From an uncultured Oscillospiraceae bacterium (lineage in GTDB: Bacteria; Bacillota; Clostridia; Oscillospirales; Oscillospiraceae): a stretch of 13,587 bases of DNA. The translations under genes and the position numbers were made by a program. Location: positions 1 to 13,587 of the forward strand of contig CAJUFJ010000069.1 of the NCBI GenBank assembly GCA_910585815.1, given 5' to 3'. Numbering within the stretch: position 1 is the stretch's first letter; the number at the start of each line of letters is the position of its first letter. Shown piece by piece: positions 1 to 6,983 of the stretch. Under the pieces are notes generated by a model, which was not told the DNA's origin, ran no database searches, and saw nothing but the letters and a program-made list of their open reading frames with translations.

Positions 1-1058
1 GTGCCGTTGTAGGCGGAGATGGCCGCGCCGTAGGAGCTGGCCAGCAGCTGGGCCTCCTCAGAGCCGAAGAACTTGATTACGTCCAGGGCGATATCCCGGG
101 TCTTGCCGTGGGCGGCGGTGGAGTAGCACAGGCCGTTGGAGATGGTGGCCCGGCCGTCGCCGCTGACGGGGTCGGGGCACTTAGGCATGGGGGCGATATC
201 CCACTTGCCGTCCATGTTGGGGAAGTTGATGCACTTGTTCATCAGCTCCCAGTTGCCCTCTACGTACATGGAGCCCACCTCAGAGAAGAAGGCGGTGCCG
301 GGGGCGGTCTCGGCGAAGTATGTCTGCTTGGGGCACCAGTCGTTGTCCTGCATGCCCACGTAGAACTCCATGCCCTTCTTGGTGCCGGGCTGGTCAAAGC
401 CGGCTTTGGTCTTGTCCTCGGTGAGGATGCAGCCACCGGCCTGGTAGACAAAGCTCCAGTAGCCCATCTGGTCGTCGTTGTAGGCCATGAAGCCGTATTT
501 GCCGGTCTTGTCATAAATCTGGGCGGAGGCGGCGGTCAGGTCGTCCCAGGTCCAGTTCTCGTCGGGGTAGGCCACCCCGGCGGCGTCAAACATCTCCTTG
601 TTATACACCAGGAAGATGTTGTCCTTGTCCTTGGGCACGCCGTACATCCGGCCGTTGCTGCCCTGGGCGTTGCCGATGGAAATTTCAGAGAAATGATTCT
701 GGTAGTAGTCGGCCTCCACGTCGTTGTAGAGGTCGGTGACGTCGGCCAGCATGCCAAAGTCGGAGTAGTACAAAATCTGGTTGGTGTGCATCCAGAAGAT
801 GTCCGGCATGGTGTTGGACTCGGCGGCGGCCTCCAGCTTGGTCCAGTACTCGTTCCAGCTGGTCACCTGCACCTCGATGACCACATCGGGGTTTTTGGCG
901 GTGTAGGCGTCGCAGATGGCCTGCATACTGTCGCGCTGGGCCACGTCCCAGATCTGGAATTTGAGACGGGTCTTGCCATCTGACGCGCCACACCCGGACA
1001 GGGACAGCAACAGCGTTATGGCCAAGACCAGGGATGCGATGCGGGGTATCTTTTTCAT
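1..1058 (-). CDS. Sugar ABC transporter substrate-binding lipoprotein (partial, C-terminus outside window)
   Basis: Extracellular solute-binding protein of family 1, which captures a sugar or oligosaccharide outside the membrane and hands it to an ABC permease. The reverse strand reads from ATG at 1056-1058 for 352 complete codons and runs off the window edge. Visible: a basic start (MKKIPR), a hydrophobic stretch at about residues 8-20, and a lipobox LSGC with the lipidated Cys at residue 23. After this come family-typical segments such as FQIWD, MPDIFWM, YGVPKD, LVYNKEMFDAAG and NWTWDDL. An AGGAG lies 7 bases upstream of the start. Family members are usually 420-450 residues, so roughly 80 percent is present. 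Permease genes would be expected beyond position 1 but are not seen. The gene is divergent from an amylosucrase, which makes sucrose or an alpha-glucan a reasonable substrate guess, but the ligand cannot be read from sequence. Confidence 0.9.
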   Translation of the reverse strand, partial: MKKIPRIASLVLAITLLLSLSGCGASDGKTRLKFQIWDVAQRDSMQAICDAYTAKNPDVVIEVQVTSWNEYWTKLEAAAESNTMPDIFWMHTNQILYYSDFGMLADVTDLYNDVEADYYQNHFSEISIGNAQGSNGRMYGVPKDKDNIFLVYNKEMFDAAGVAYPDENWTWDDLTAASAQIYDKTGKYGFMAYNDDQMGYWSFVYQAGGCILTEDKTKAGFDQPGTKKGMEFYVGMQDNDWCPKQTYFAETAPGTAFFSEVGSMYVEGNWELMNKCINFPNMDGKWDIAPMPKCPDPVSGDGRATISNGLCYSTAAHGKTRDIALDVIKFFGSEEAQLLASSYGAAISAYNG

Positions 1059-1114
1059 AACTCCACTCCTCTTACGCTTTTGTCGCACTTCAGAACGTAC
1101 GCAACTCTGGAGAA

Positions 1115-1144
1115 ATAATAATACCGCTTCCGCCCCGGTGTAAA
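1115..1144 (-). promoter_or_regulatory. Candidate promoter for the sugar-binding protein gene
   Basis: On the minus strand TTTACA (plus positions 1139-1144) is followed after 18 bases by TATTAT (1115-1120). A second TATTAT, shifted by 3 bases, gives a spacer of only 15. The -10 lies about 57 bases before the ATG at 1058, leaving room for a short leader with the AGGAG site. It matches a sigma-A promoter by pattern only. Confidence 0.4.
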
Positions 1145-1160
1145 TAGACTGGATTTTTTG

Positions 1161-1224
1161 AAATATACCCAAATGTTAGAAAAGCGATGTTAGGTATGGC
1201 TTCGCCCAACATCTTGGTATATTT
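1161..1224. repeat. Imperfect 17-base inverted repeat, candidate operator or RNA fold
   Basis: The left arm at 1161-1177 and right arm at 1208-1224 are reverse complements at 15 of 17 positions. The outer nine (AAATATACC / GGTATATTT) match perfectly. Inside lies a competing dyad, GATGTTAGG (1186-1194) with CCCAACATC (1205-1213), matching at 8 of 9. The right-arm AACATC can therefore pair with either of two upstream TGTT elements. No T-tract follows, so a terminator is unlikely. It lies upstream of both candidate promoters and could bind a regulator. Confidence 0.5.
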
Positions 1225-1392
1225 CTGAAAATTTCATTGAATATGCACAGCTGCAAGGGTTTTGGTTTGTGCAAAACGTAAATTTTTGGATGGAAGGGCG
1301 GAAAAAACAAAATCAGGATAAAAAAATATGCCTCTATGTGTTGTCTGAGGCGGGCCGGGCGCGATTTCTCTCCCGGCGGCCGGAAGTATCTC

Positions 1393-1421
1393 TTGCGCGG
1401 CGGGTGCGGCTGTGATATAGT
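1393..1421 (+). promoter_or_regulatory. Candidate promoter for the amylosucrase gene
   Basis: TTGCGC (1393-1398), 17 bases, then TATAGT (1416-1421), preceded by TG at 1413-1414, which makes an extended -10. It leaves a leader of about 45 bases before the start at 1472. A short dyad, GTCC (1435-1438) and GGAC (1443-1446), sits in that leader just before the ribosome binding site. Confidence 0.55.
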
Positions 1422-1471
1422 ACTCAAAACTGAGGTCCGGTCTGGACTGCAATGATATGGGAGGAAGCGAG

Positions 1472-3328
1472 ATGGCGAAAAAAAATTCTGTATTCAGCCG
1501 CCGGCTGGAGCGGCACCTGGACGAGCTGAAATGGCTGTATCAGGAGCTGTATCACGACGAACATTCCTTCAGCTACTTTTTGGAGATGCTGGAGCGGAGC
1601 TGGGGCGAGCGCAAGAGGCCCCTCCGGGACCAGGACGCCCGCCGGGAGGCCGACCCGGACTGGTACCGCCGCCGGGACCTGCTGGGGATGATGCTCTATG
1701 TAGACGCCTTTGCCGGGAATCTGAAGGGGGTAAAGGGCAGGCTGCCCTACCTTCAGGAGTGCGGGGTGAACTACCTCCACCTTATGCCCCTGCTCCAGTC
1801 ACCCAAGGGGCGCAGCGACGGGGGCTACGCCGTCTCCGACTTCCGCACCGTCCAGCCCGAGCTGGGCAGTATGGAGGACCTGGAGGACCTGGCCGACGCC
1901 TGCCGGAAGGCGGGAATCAGCCTGTGCCTGGACTTTGTGATGAACCACACCAGCGAGGACCACGCCTGGGCTCAAAAGGCCAGGGCAGGGGAGCCGGGCT
2001 ATCGGGAGCGGTATTTCTTCTACGACAGCTGGGATATCCCCCGGGAGTTTGAAAAGACCGTGCCCCAGGTGTTCCCCACCACCGCCCCGGGCAGCTTCAC
2101 CCAGCTGGACAACGGGCAGATTGTCATGACCAACTTCTACCCCTACCAGTGGGACCTGAACTATGCCAACCCCATGGTCTTTAACGACATGACGGAACAT
2201 CTCCTTTTTCTGGCCAACCGGGGGCTGGACGTGATCCGTCTGGACGCCATCCCCTACATATGGAAGGAGCTGGGGACAAACTGCCGCAACCTGCCCCAGG
2301 TCCACACCCTGGCCCGGATGCTGCGCATGGTGTGTGAAATCGTCTGCCCCAGCGTGCTGCTGCTGGGGGAGGTGGTGATGGAGCCGGCCAAGGTGGCCCC
2401 CTACTTCGGCACCCCGGAAAAGCCCGAGTGCCACATGCTCTATAACGTGACCACCATGGCCACCACCTGGCACACCCTGGCCACCGGGGACGCCTCCCTG
2501 CTGAAGCGGCAGATGGAGGCGGTGTGCGCCCTGCCCAAGGACTTCCTGTTCCTGAACTACCTGCGCTGCCACGACGACATCGGCTGGGGACTGGACTACC
2601 CCTGGCTCCAGGAGCGGTTCCACATCTTTGAGGTGGCCCACAAGAAGTACCTGAACGACTGGTTTACCAGCCGCTGGCCGGGCAGTCCCGCCCGGGGCGA
2701 GCTGTACAACGACGACCCCCGCCTGGGGGATGCCCGGCTGTGCGGCACCACCGCCTCCCTGTGCGGGGTGGAGGCCGCCGACTTTGAGGGCGATCCCTTC
2801 AAGCTGGAGCGGGCGGTGTCCTGCGATGTGACCCTCCACGCCTGGATGCTGTCTCAGAGCGGCATCCCGGTGATCTACAGCGGGGACGAGGTGGGCCGCT
2901 TTAACGACTACACCTACCACGACGACCCGGACCGGCGGGAGGACAGCCGCTATCTCCACCGGGGGGCCTTCCAGTGGGGGCTGGCGGAGCTGCGCCGGGA
3001 GCCGGGCACCTATCAGGAGAAGCTGTTCCAGGGCCTGCGGCGGCTGGAGACCCTCCGGGCCGGGGAGCCCTGCTTCGACGCCGGGGCCGACGTCCGGGTG
3101 GAGGACAGCGGCGACAGCCGTGTGCTGGCCCTGTGCCGCCGGTTAGGGGACCGGGAGCTGGTCTGCCTGTTCAATTTCAGCAGCCAGTTTGTCCACGCGG
3201 GAGTGGACCGGGCCGGGGGCTACACCGAGCTGATGTACGGCACAAAATATGACAGTATCCGCTCCATCGAGCTGTGGCCCAACGGCTTTGCCTGGCTGCT
3301 GCGGGACGAGGGGGCGCAGGAGGCGTAA
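1472..3328 (+). CDS. Amylosucrase-type glycoside hydrolase family 13 enzyme
   Basis: Amylosucrase transfers the glucosyl unit of sucrose onto an alpha-1,4-glucan and releases fructose. The protein has 618 residues; the Neisseria polysaccharea enzyme has about 636. Start chosen at ATG 1472 because GGGAGGAAG (1459-1467) is well spaced for it; an in-frame ATG at 1457 overlaps that site. Visible motifs (numbered from 1472): SDGGYAV with Asp116, DFVMNHTSEDH (154-164), DVIRLDAI with the nucleophile Asp258, LLGEVVM with the acid/base Glu300, and RCHDDIGW with His367 and Asp368. DSRYLHR carries Arg493, which matches the Arg that salt-bridges the Asp of SDGGY in amylosucrase. The run DLNYANPMVF to GTNCRNLPQVH is much closer to amylosucrase than to sucrose phosphorylase or alpha-amylase. 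There is no signal peptide, so it is cytoplasmic, implying that sucrose is imported. No residue loss is seen. Glucosyl-acceptor use (polymer or isomer formation) cannot be told from sequence. Confidence 0.88.
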   Translation: MAKKNSVFSRRLERHLDELKWLYQELYHDEHSFSYFLEMLERSWGERKRPLRDQDARREADPDWYRRRDLLGMMLYVDAFAGNLKGVKGRLPYLQECGVNYLHLMPLLQSPKGRSDGGYAVSDFRTVQPELGSMEDLEDLADACRKAGISLCLDFVMNHTSEDHAWAQKARAGEPGYRERYFFYDSWDIPREFEKTVPQVFPTTAPGSFTQLDNGQIVMTNFYPYQWDLNYANPMVFNDMTEHLLFLANRGLDVIRLDAIPYIWKELGTNCRNLPQVHTLARMLRMVCEIVCPSVLLLGEVVMEPAKVAPYFGTPEKPECHMLYNVTTMATTWHTLATGDASLLKRQMEAVCALPKDFLFLNYLRCHDDIGWGLDYPWLQERFHIFEVAHKKYLNDWFTSRWPGSPARGELYNDDPRLGDARLCGTTASLCGVEAADFEGDPFKLERAVSCDVTLHAWMLSQSGIPVIYSGDEVGRFNDYTYHDDPDRREDSRYLHRGAFQWGLAELRREPGTYQEKLFQGLRRLETLRAGEPCFDAGADVRVEDSGDSRVLALCRRLGDRELVCLFNFSSQFVHAGVDRAGGYTELMYGTKYDSIRSIELWPNGFAWLLRDEGAQEA

Positions 3329-3336
3329 CCGGACCG

Positions 3337-3386
3337 CCGGGGGCGCCGGCCAGGGGCCGGCGCCCCCGGTTTGGCTTTCTTTTGTT
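3337..3386 (+). terminator. Strong intrinsic terminator after the amylosucrase gene
   Basis: A perfect 15-bp GC-only stem (3337-3351 with 3355-3369) with loop AGG, followed by a T-rich run (TTTGGCTTTCTTTTGTT). It starts 8 bases after the stop codon and separates the sugar enzyme from the ATP synthase operon. Confidence 0.93.
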
Positions 3387-3436
3387 AAGAAAGTGTATAG
3401 ATGATTTTATTCTTGTTCAACCTTTGCCGGGCGGCC

Positions 3437-3464
3437 TTGACTTTGCCGGAGAGGTTGCTATAAT
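3437..3464 (+). promoter_or_regulatory. Promoter of the ATP synthase operon
   Basis: TTGACT (3437-3442), 16 bases, TATAAT (3459-3464), with TG at 3456-3457 giving an extended -10. This is the best sigma-A promoter in the window. The leader to the atpB start at 3524 is about 50 bases, with no obvious hairpin of regulatory type. Confidence 0.85.
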
Positions 3465-3523
3465 GTGGAAGGAATGAGGGCGTCAGAGGGACGCCCGACA
3501 GTTGTTGATAGAGAAGGGATGTT

Positions 3524-4351
3524 ATGAAGCAACATAAAAAAGCCCTGGCGCTGTGGATAGGGTCGGTGCTGGTCCTGCTGGTGGGGGCGCTGCTGGCCGG
3601 ATCGCCCGGCCGGACCGAAACCGTGCAGGAGGCCATGCGGGATGCGGTGCTCCACAGCGTCAACCGAATCAGCCTGCTGGGCCTGAAAACGGTAAACCCC
3701 GGGATGATCTCCGCCTTTGTGGTCACCGTGGCCCTGCTCCTTGCCGCCGCCCTGATCCGCGTTTTTGTCATCCCCAGGTTCCGGTATGTGCCGGGAAAAT
3801 TCCAGCTGGTGCTGGAGGAGGCGGTGGGCCTGTTTGACCGCATGTCCCGGGGAGACAGCCCCCACCGCTGCAAGTTTTTGGGGGCCTACATCTTCGCCGC
3901 CGGGGCCTACATCTTTGTGGGCACCCTGTTCGAGCTGCTGGGCATCCAGGCCGTCACGGTCCACGGGCACTCAATCACCCTGCCCGCGCCCCTGTCCGAC
4001 GTAAACGCCGCCATCGCCCTGGGCACCCTGTCCTATCTGGTGATCCTCTCCGGCGGCATCGCCGGCAGCGGGGTGAAGGGGGTGGGCAAAACGCTGAAGG
4101 AGTTTTCCCTGCCCATCTCCATGAGCTTCCGTCTGTTCGGCGCGCTGCTCAGCGGCCTGCTGGTGACCGAGCTGGTATATTACTATATCAGCCTCAGCTT
4201 TGTCCTACCCGTGCTGGTGGGCGTGCTGTTCACCCTGCTCCACGCCCTGGTGCAGACCTACGTGCTCACCATGCTGGTGTCCATGTACTACGGGGAGGTA
4301 TCCGAGCCGGGCGAGCCCAAACCGAAAAAAATTCACACCGCGCAGACATAA
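3524..4351 (+). CDS. atpB: F0F1 ATP synthase subunit a
   Basis: Membrane subunit that forms the two half-channels for the coupling ion beside the c-ring. It has 275 residues. The essential Arg is seen as Arg203 in PISMSFRLFGALLSG, and a conserved Gln as Gln244 in ALVQTYVLTML. The PLSDVNAAIALG segment (156-167) is the usual family motif. Hydrophobic segments lie near 8-26, 61-83, 117-140, 164-180, 196-219 and 225-256. The first is additional: the canonical N-terminus aligns from about residue 50 (LLGLKTVNPGMI), so there is an extension of about 45 residues with a basic, signal-like start (MKQHKK). The start at ATG 3524 is preceded by GAAGGGAT. It is first in the operon; no atpI precedes it. 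The stop is followed 15 bases later by atpE. Confidence 0.95.
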   Translation: MKQHKKALALWIGSVLVLLVGALLAGSPGRTETVQEAMRDAVLHSVNRISLLGLKTVNPGMISAFVVTVALLLAAALIRVFVIPRFRYVPGKFQLVLEEAVGLFDRMSRGDSPHRCKFLGAYIFAAGAYIFVGTLFELLGIQAVTVHGHSITLPAPLSDVNAAIALGTLSYLVILSGGIAGSGVKGVGKTLKEFSLPISMSFRLFGALLSGLLVTELVYYYISLSFVLPVLVGVLFTLLHALVQTYVLTMLVSMYYGEVSEPGEPKPKKIHTAQT

Positions 4352-4366
4352 TTTGAGGGGGTTTTT

Positions 4367-4735
4367 ATGATGAAGCATGTTCTGAAAAAAATTCTGGTAC
4401 TGGGCGGGGTCCTGGTGCTGAGCCTGGCCCTGATGGCACCCGTCCTGGCCGCTCCCGAGGCGCCCGCCGGGGACGAGCCCGCCGCCGTGGCTGAGAGCCA
4501 GGCGGACAACACCGTCGGCCTGAAGTCCATCGCCGTGGCCCTGGCCATCGGAATCGCCGCCGGCGGCGGCGGCATCGGCATGGGTCTGGCCACCGCCAAG
4601 TCGGCGGAGGGCATCTCCCGCCAGCCCGAGGCGGAGGGCAAGATCCGCACCATGATGATGCTGGGTCTGGTCTTTATCGAAACGGCCATCATCTATGCCC
4701 TGCTGGTGGTTATCCTGATTATCTTCGTATTGTAA
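4367..4735 (+). CDS. atpE: F0F1 ATP synthase subunit c with N-terminal signal-like extension
   Basis: Ring-forming proteolipid that carries the coupling ion. It has 122 residues, against a usual 70-90. Residues 1-28 look like a signal peptide (MMKHVLKK, a hydrophobic core, then a possible cleavage after APVLA). Residues 29-50 are an acidic, Pro/Ala-rich linker, and the normal two-helix hairpin starts near 51. The loop SRQPEAEGK (84-92) is canonical. Helix 2 has the essential acid as Glu105 in FIETAIIY. Thr106 and Tyr110 match two sodium-ligand positions of the Ilyobacter ring, but Met72 stands where that ring has Gln32, so ion specificity is unclear. The ribosome binding site GAGGGGG (4355-4361) precedes ATG 4367; a second ATG follows directly. 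Cleavage of the extension is inferred, not shown. Confidence 0.95.
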   Translation: MMKHVLKKILVLGGVLVLSLALMAPVLAAPEAPAGDEPAAVAESQADNTVGLKSIAVALAIGIAAGGGGIGMGLATAKSAEGISRQPEAEGKIRTMMMLGLVFIETAIIYALLVVILIIFVL

Positions 4736-4749
4736 GGCAGGTGGAAGAA

Positions 4750-5232
4750 ATGCCCTTGAATATTGACCTGCAGCAGATTCTGCTGCATTGGATGAACCTG
4801 GCCATCCTCACCGGCGGGCTGTATTTTCTCCTGTACAAGCCTGTGAAGGGATTTATGTCCAAGCGGGAGGAGCACTACCGCAGTCTGGACGAGGAGGCCG
4901 CCGCCAAGCTGGCGGAGGCGGAGCGGATCAAGGCGGAGTGCCAGAACAAGCTGGAGGAGGCCGACGAGGAGATTCGTCAGGAGCGGGCGAAGGCCCAGCA
5001 GTCCATCCAGCAGTCCACCGAGGACCAGCTGGCCCAGGCCCGGGAGCAGGCCCGGCAGATCGTGTCCCACGCCCAGACGGAGGCGGAGCACAGCCGGGAG
5101 CGCATCCTGCGGGAGTCCCAGCGGGAGCTGCGGAAGCTGGCCGCCCAGGCCACCAAAAAGCTGGCCTTCCACGCCGATCCCTTCGACCAGTTCTTAGACC
5201 TGGCGGAGGAGGGGGAAGAATATGAGGAGTGA
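4750..5232 (+). CDS. atpF: F0F1 ATP synthase subunit b
   Basis: Peripheral-stalk subunit that anchors F1 to the membrane sector. It has 160 residues from ATG 4750, chosen because AGGTGG (4739-4744) is well spaced for it; an in-frame GTG at 4741 would add three residues. One membrane segment lies at about residues 9-31 (LLHWMNLAILTGGLYFLLY), then YKPVKGFMSKREEHYRSL, then a long charged Ala/Glu/Gln/Arg coiled coil to about 140. The C-terminus is unusually acidic (DLAEEGEEYEE). The last 11 bases overlap the start of the next gene (ATGAGGAGTGA), so translation is probably coupled. No delta sequence is fused here, unlike the mycobacterial b-delta protein. Confidence 0.93.
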   Translation: MPLNIDLQQILLHWMNLAILTGGLYFLLYKPVKGFMSKREEHYRSLDEEAAAKLAEAERIKAECQNKLEEADEEIRQERAKAQQSIQQSTEDQLAQAREQARQIVSHAQTEAEHSRERILRESQRELRKLAAQATKKLAFHADPFDQFLDLAEEGEEYEE

Positions 5233-6982
5233 CAGAAGCCGCCTGACAGCCGAGCTGCGCAGCGCCAAGGAGCCAAATCAGGAGCAGCTGCGCCGGTTTG
5301 CCGAATTTCTTGCCCAGAAATACAGGCGCAAGGTGCCGCTGCACTGGGAGCAGGACGAGTCCCTGCGCTCCGGCTTCCGCCTTCAGGTGGGCTCCGACGT
5401 CTACGACTGGAGCCTGGAGGGCCGCATTCGCCAGTTCCAGGACTATCTGCGCCAGATTCAGCCGGGGCAGGAGGAGCTGGTGCCTCTGATGCGCCAGGCC
5501 GTGGACGAGTGGAGCCTGGCCGTGGTGCCCGAGGAGATCGGCAAGGTGCTGACGGTAGACAGCGAGATCGCCACCGTCAGCGGCCTGGAGCACGCCCAGT
5601 ACGGCGAAATACTGCTCTTTACCTCTGGCATCAAGGGCATGGTCCAGGACCTGCGCCGGGGCGAGGTGAGCTGCATCATCTTCGGCGACGCCGAGGAGAT
5701 CAGCGCGGGCAGCATTGTCCGCCGCACCAAGAAGACCGCCGGCATGCTGGTGGGCGAGGACTATCTGGGCCGGGTGGTGGACGCTTTGGGTGTCCCCGTG
5801 GACGGCAAGGGCCGAATCCAGGCGGAGGGCCGCCGGCCCATCGAGGCCCCGGCCCCCGGCATTCTGGACCGCCAGCCGGTCAACACGCCCATGGAGACCG
5901 GCCTGCTGGCCATCGACTCCATGTTTCCCATCGGCCGGGGCCAGCGTGAGCTGATTATCGGCGACCGCCAGACCGGCAAGACGGCCATCGCCCTGGATAC
6001 CATCCTGAACCAGAAGGGGAAGGACGTGGTGTGCATCTACGTGGCCATTGGCCAGAAGACCAGCTCCATCGCCCAGATGGTGGAAAACCTCTCCCGGCGG
6101 GGGGCCATGGAGTACACCACCATAATCAGCGCCCCGGCGGGGGCGTCGGCCGCCATGCAGTACATCGCCCCCTACGCCGGCTGCGCCCTGGGGGAGCACT
6201 TCATGTATGACGGCCGGGATGTGCTCATTATCTACGACGATCTGTCCAAGCACGCGGTGGCCTATCGGGCACTGTCCCTGCTCATGGGCCGGTCTCCCGG
6301 CCGCGAGGCTTACCCCGGCGACGTATTCTACCTCCACTCCCGGCTGCTGGAGCGGGCCGCCCACCTCAGCGACGAGCTGGGAGGGGGCAGCATGACCGCC
6401 CTGCCCATCGCCGAGACCCAGGCGGGGGACGTGTCCGCCTATATCCCCACCAACATCATCTCCATCACCGACGGGCAGATCTTCCTGGAGGGCGACCTGT
6501 TCTTCTCCGGCCAGCGGCCCGCCGTCAACGTGGGCCTGTCGGTGTCCCGGGTGGGCGGCGATGCCCAGACCAAGGCCATGAAGAAGGCCGCGGGTACCCT
6601 GCGCCTGGAGCTGGCCCAATACCGGGAGATGGAGGTGTTCACCCAGTTCTCCAGCGATCTGGACGAGGCCACCAAGCGCCAACTGGTCTACGGTCAGGGG
6701 CTGATGCGGCTGCTGCGGCAACCCCAGTACGCCCCTCTGGCCCAGCATCAGCAGGTAATTCTGCTGGTGTCCGCCCTGGGCCATGTGATGCAGGATATCC
6801 CGCTGGACGACATCGACCTGTTTGAGGAAAAGCTGCTGGCCGCTCTGGAGGAAAACGCCCCGGACCTGTGCCGGCGCCTGGACATGACCGGCCAGCTGAG
6901 CCAGGACGACCGGGAGGAGATTCTCCACCTGGCCCATGAGTTCCTGGAGGAGTATCAGGCGGCTGGAAAGCGCGGTGGCTGA
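5222..6982 (+). CDS. atpA: ATP synthase delta C-terminal domain fused to subunit alpha
   Basis: 586 residues, about 85 more than usual alpha subunits. Residues 1 to about 80 resemble the C-terminal domain of delta/OSCP: AELRSAKEPNQEQLRRFAEFL, KYRRKVPLHWEQDESLRSGF, then QVGSDVYDWSLEGRIRQF, matching the family pattern of a beta hairpin plus an xDxSxxxxL helix. Delta's N-terminal helical bundle is missing. Alpha proper runs from about residue 86: EEIGKVLTVDSEIATVSGL, Walker A GDRQTGKT (247-254), LIIYDDLSKHAVAYR (335-349), and PAVNVGLSVSRVGGDAQ (433-449) with the arginine finger Arg443. Alpha is the non-catalytic nucleotide-binding subunit of F1. No separate atpH occurs between b and alpha, its normal place. 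The ribosome binding site GGAGGAGGGGG (5205-5215) is strong; the ATG at 5222 overlaps the end of atpF. An internal start is possible (see the entry at 5469). A delta gene elsewhere in the genome cannot be excluded. Confidence 0.9.
   Translation: MRSDRSRLTAELRSAKEPNQEQLRRFAEFLAQKYRRKVPLHWEQDESLRSGFRLQVGSDVYDWSLEGRIRQFQDYLRQIQPGQEELVPLMRQAVDEWSLAVVPEEIGKVLTVDSEIATVSGLEHAQYGEILLFTSGIKGMVQDLRRGEVSCIIFGDAEEISAGSIVRRTKKTAGMLVGEDYLGRVVDALGVPVDGKGRIQAEGRRPIEAPAPGILDRQPVNTPMETGLLAIDSMFPIGRGQRELIIGDRQTGKTAIALDTILNQKGKDVVCIYVAIGQKTSSIAQMVENLSRRGAMEYTTIISAPAGASAAMQYIAPYAGCALGEHFMYDGRDVLIIYDDLSKHAVAYRALSLLMGRSPGREAYPGDVFYLHSRLLERAAHLSDELGGGSMTALPIAETQAGDVSAYIPTNIISITDGQIFLEGDLFFSGQRPAVNVGLSVSRVGGDAQTKAMKKAAGTLRLELAQYREMEVFTQFSSDLDEATKRQLVYGQGLMRLLRQPQYAPLAQHQQVILLVSALGHVMQDIPLDDIDLFEEKLLAALEENAPDLCRRLDMTGQLSQDDREEILHLAHEFLEEYQAAGKRGG
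5469..5482 (+). promoter_or_regulatory. Possible internal translation start for free alpha subunit
   Basis: AGGAGG (5469-5474), 5 bases, then GTG (5480-5482), which is codon 87 of the fusion gene and in frame. Starting here gives a 500-residue protein, the usual alpha length, beginning at the delta/alpha boundary. An in-frame ATG follows at 5489. Gln-Glu-Glu codons produce AGGAGGAG easily in this GC-rich genome, so chance is a real alternative. Confidence 0.35.
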
Positions 6983-6983
6983 G

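Larger units (their letters stand above)
1059..1471. other. Divergent intergenic control region
   Basis: A stretch of 413 bases without a gene, between the start of the sugar-binding protein on the minus strand and the start of the amylosucrase on the plus strand. It is clearly more AT-rich than its flanks, especially at 1110-1340. It holds one candidate promoter for each direction, a 17-base imperfect inverted repeat (1161-1224), a small perfect palindrome TGAAAATTTCA at 1226-1236, and a 6-bp dyad GTTTTG/CAAAAC at 1259-1277. No convincing ORF or known riboswitch was recognised. Confidence 0.7.

Noticed and set aside
108..983. Open frame of 291 codons on the plus strand, antisense to the sugar-binding protein
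   Set aside because: The composition is Gly/Val/His-rich with no recognisable domain. It mirrors codon bias of the real gene on the other strand.
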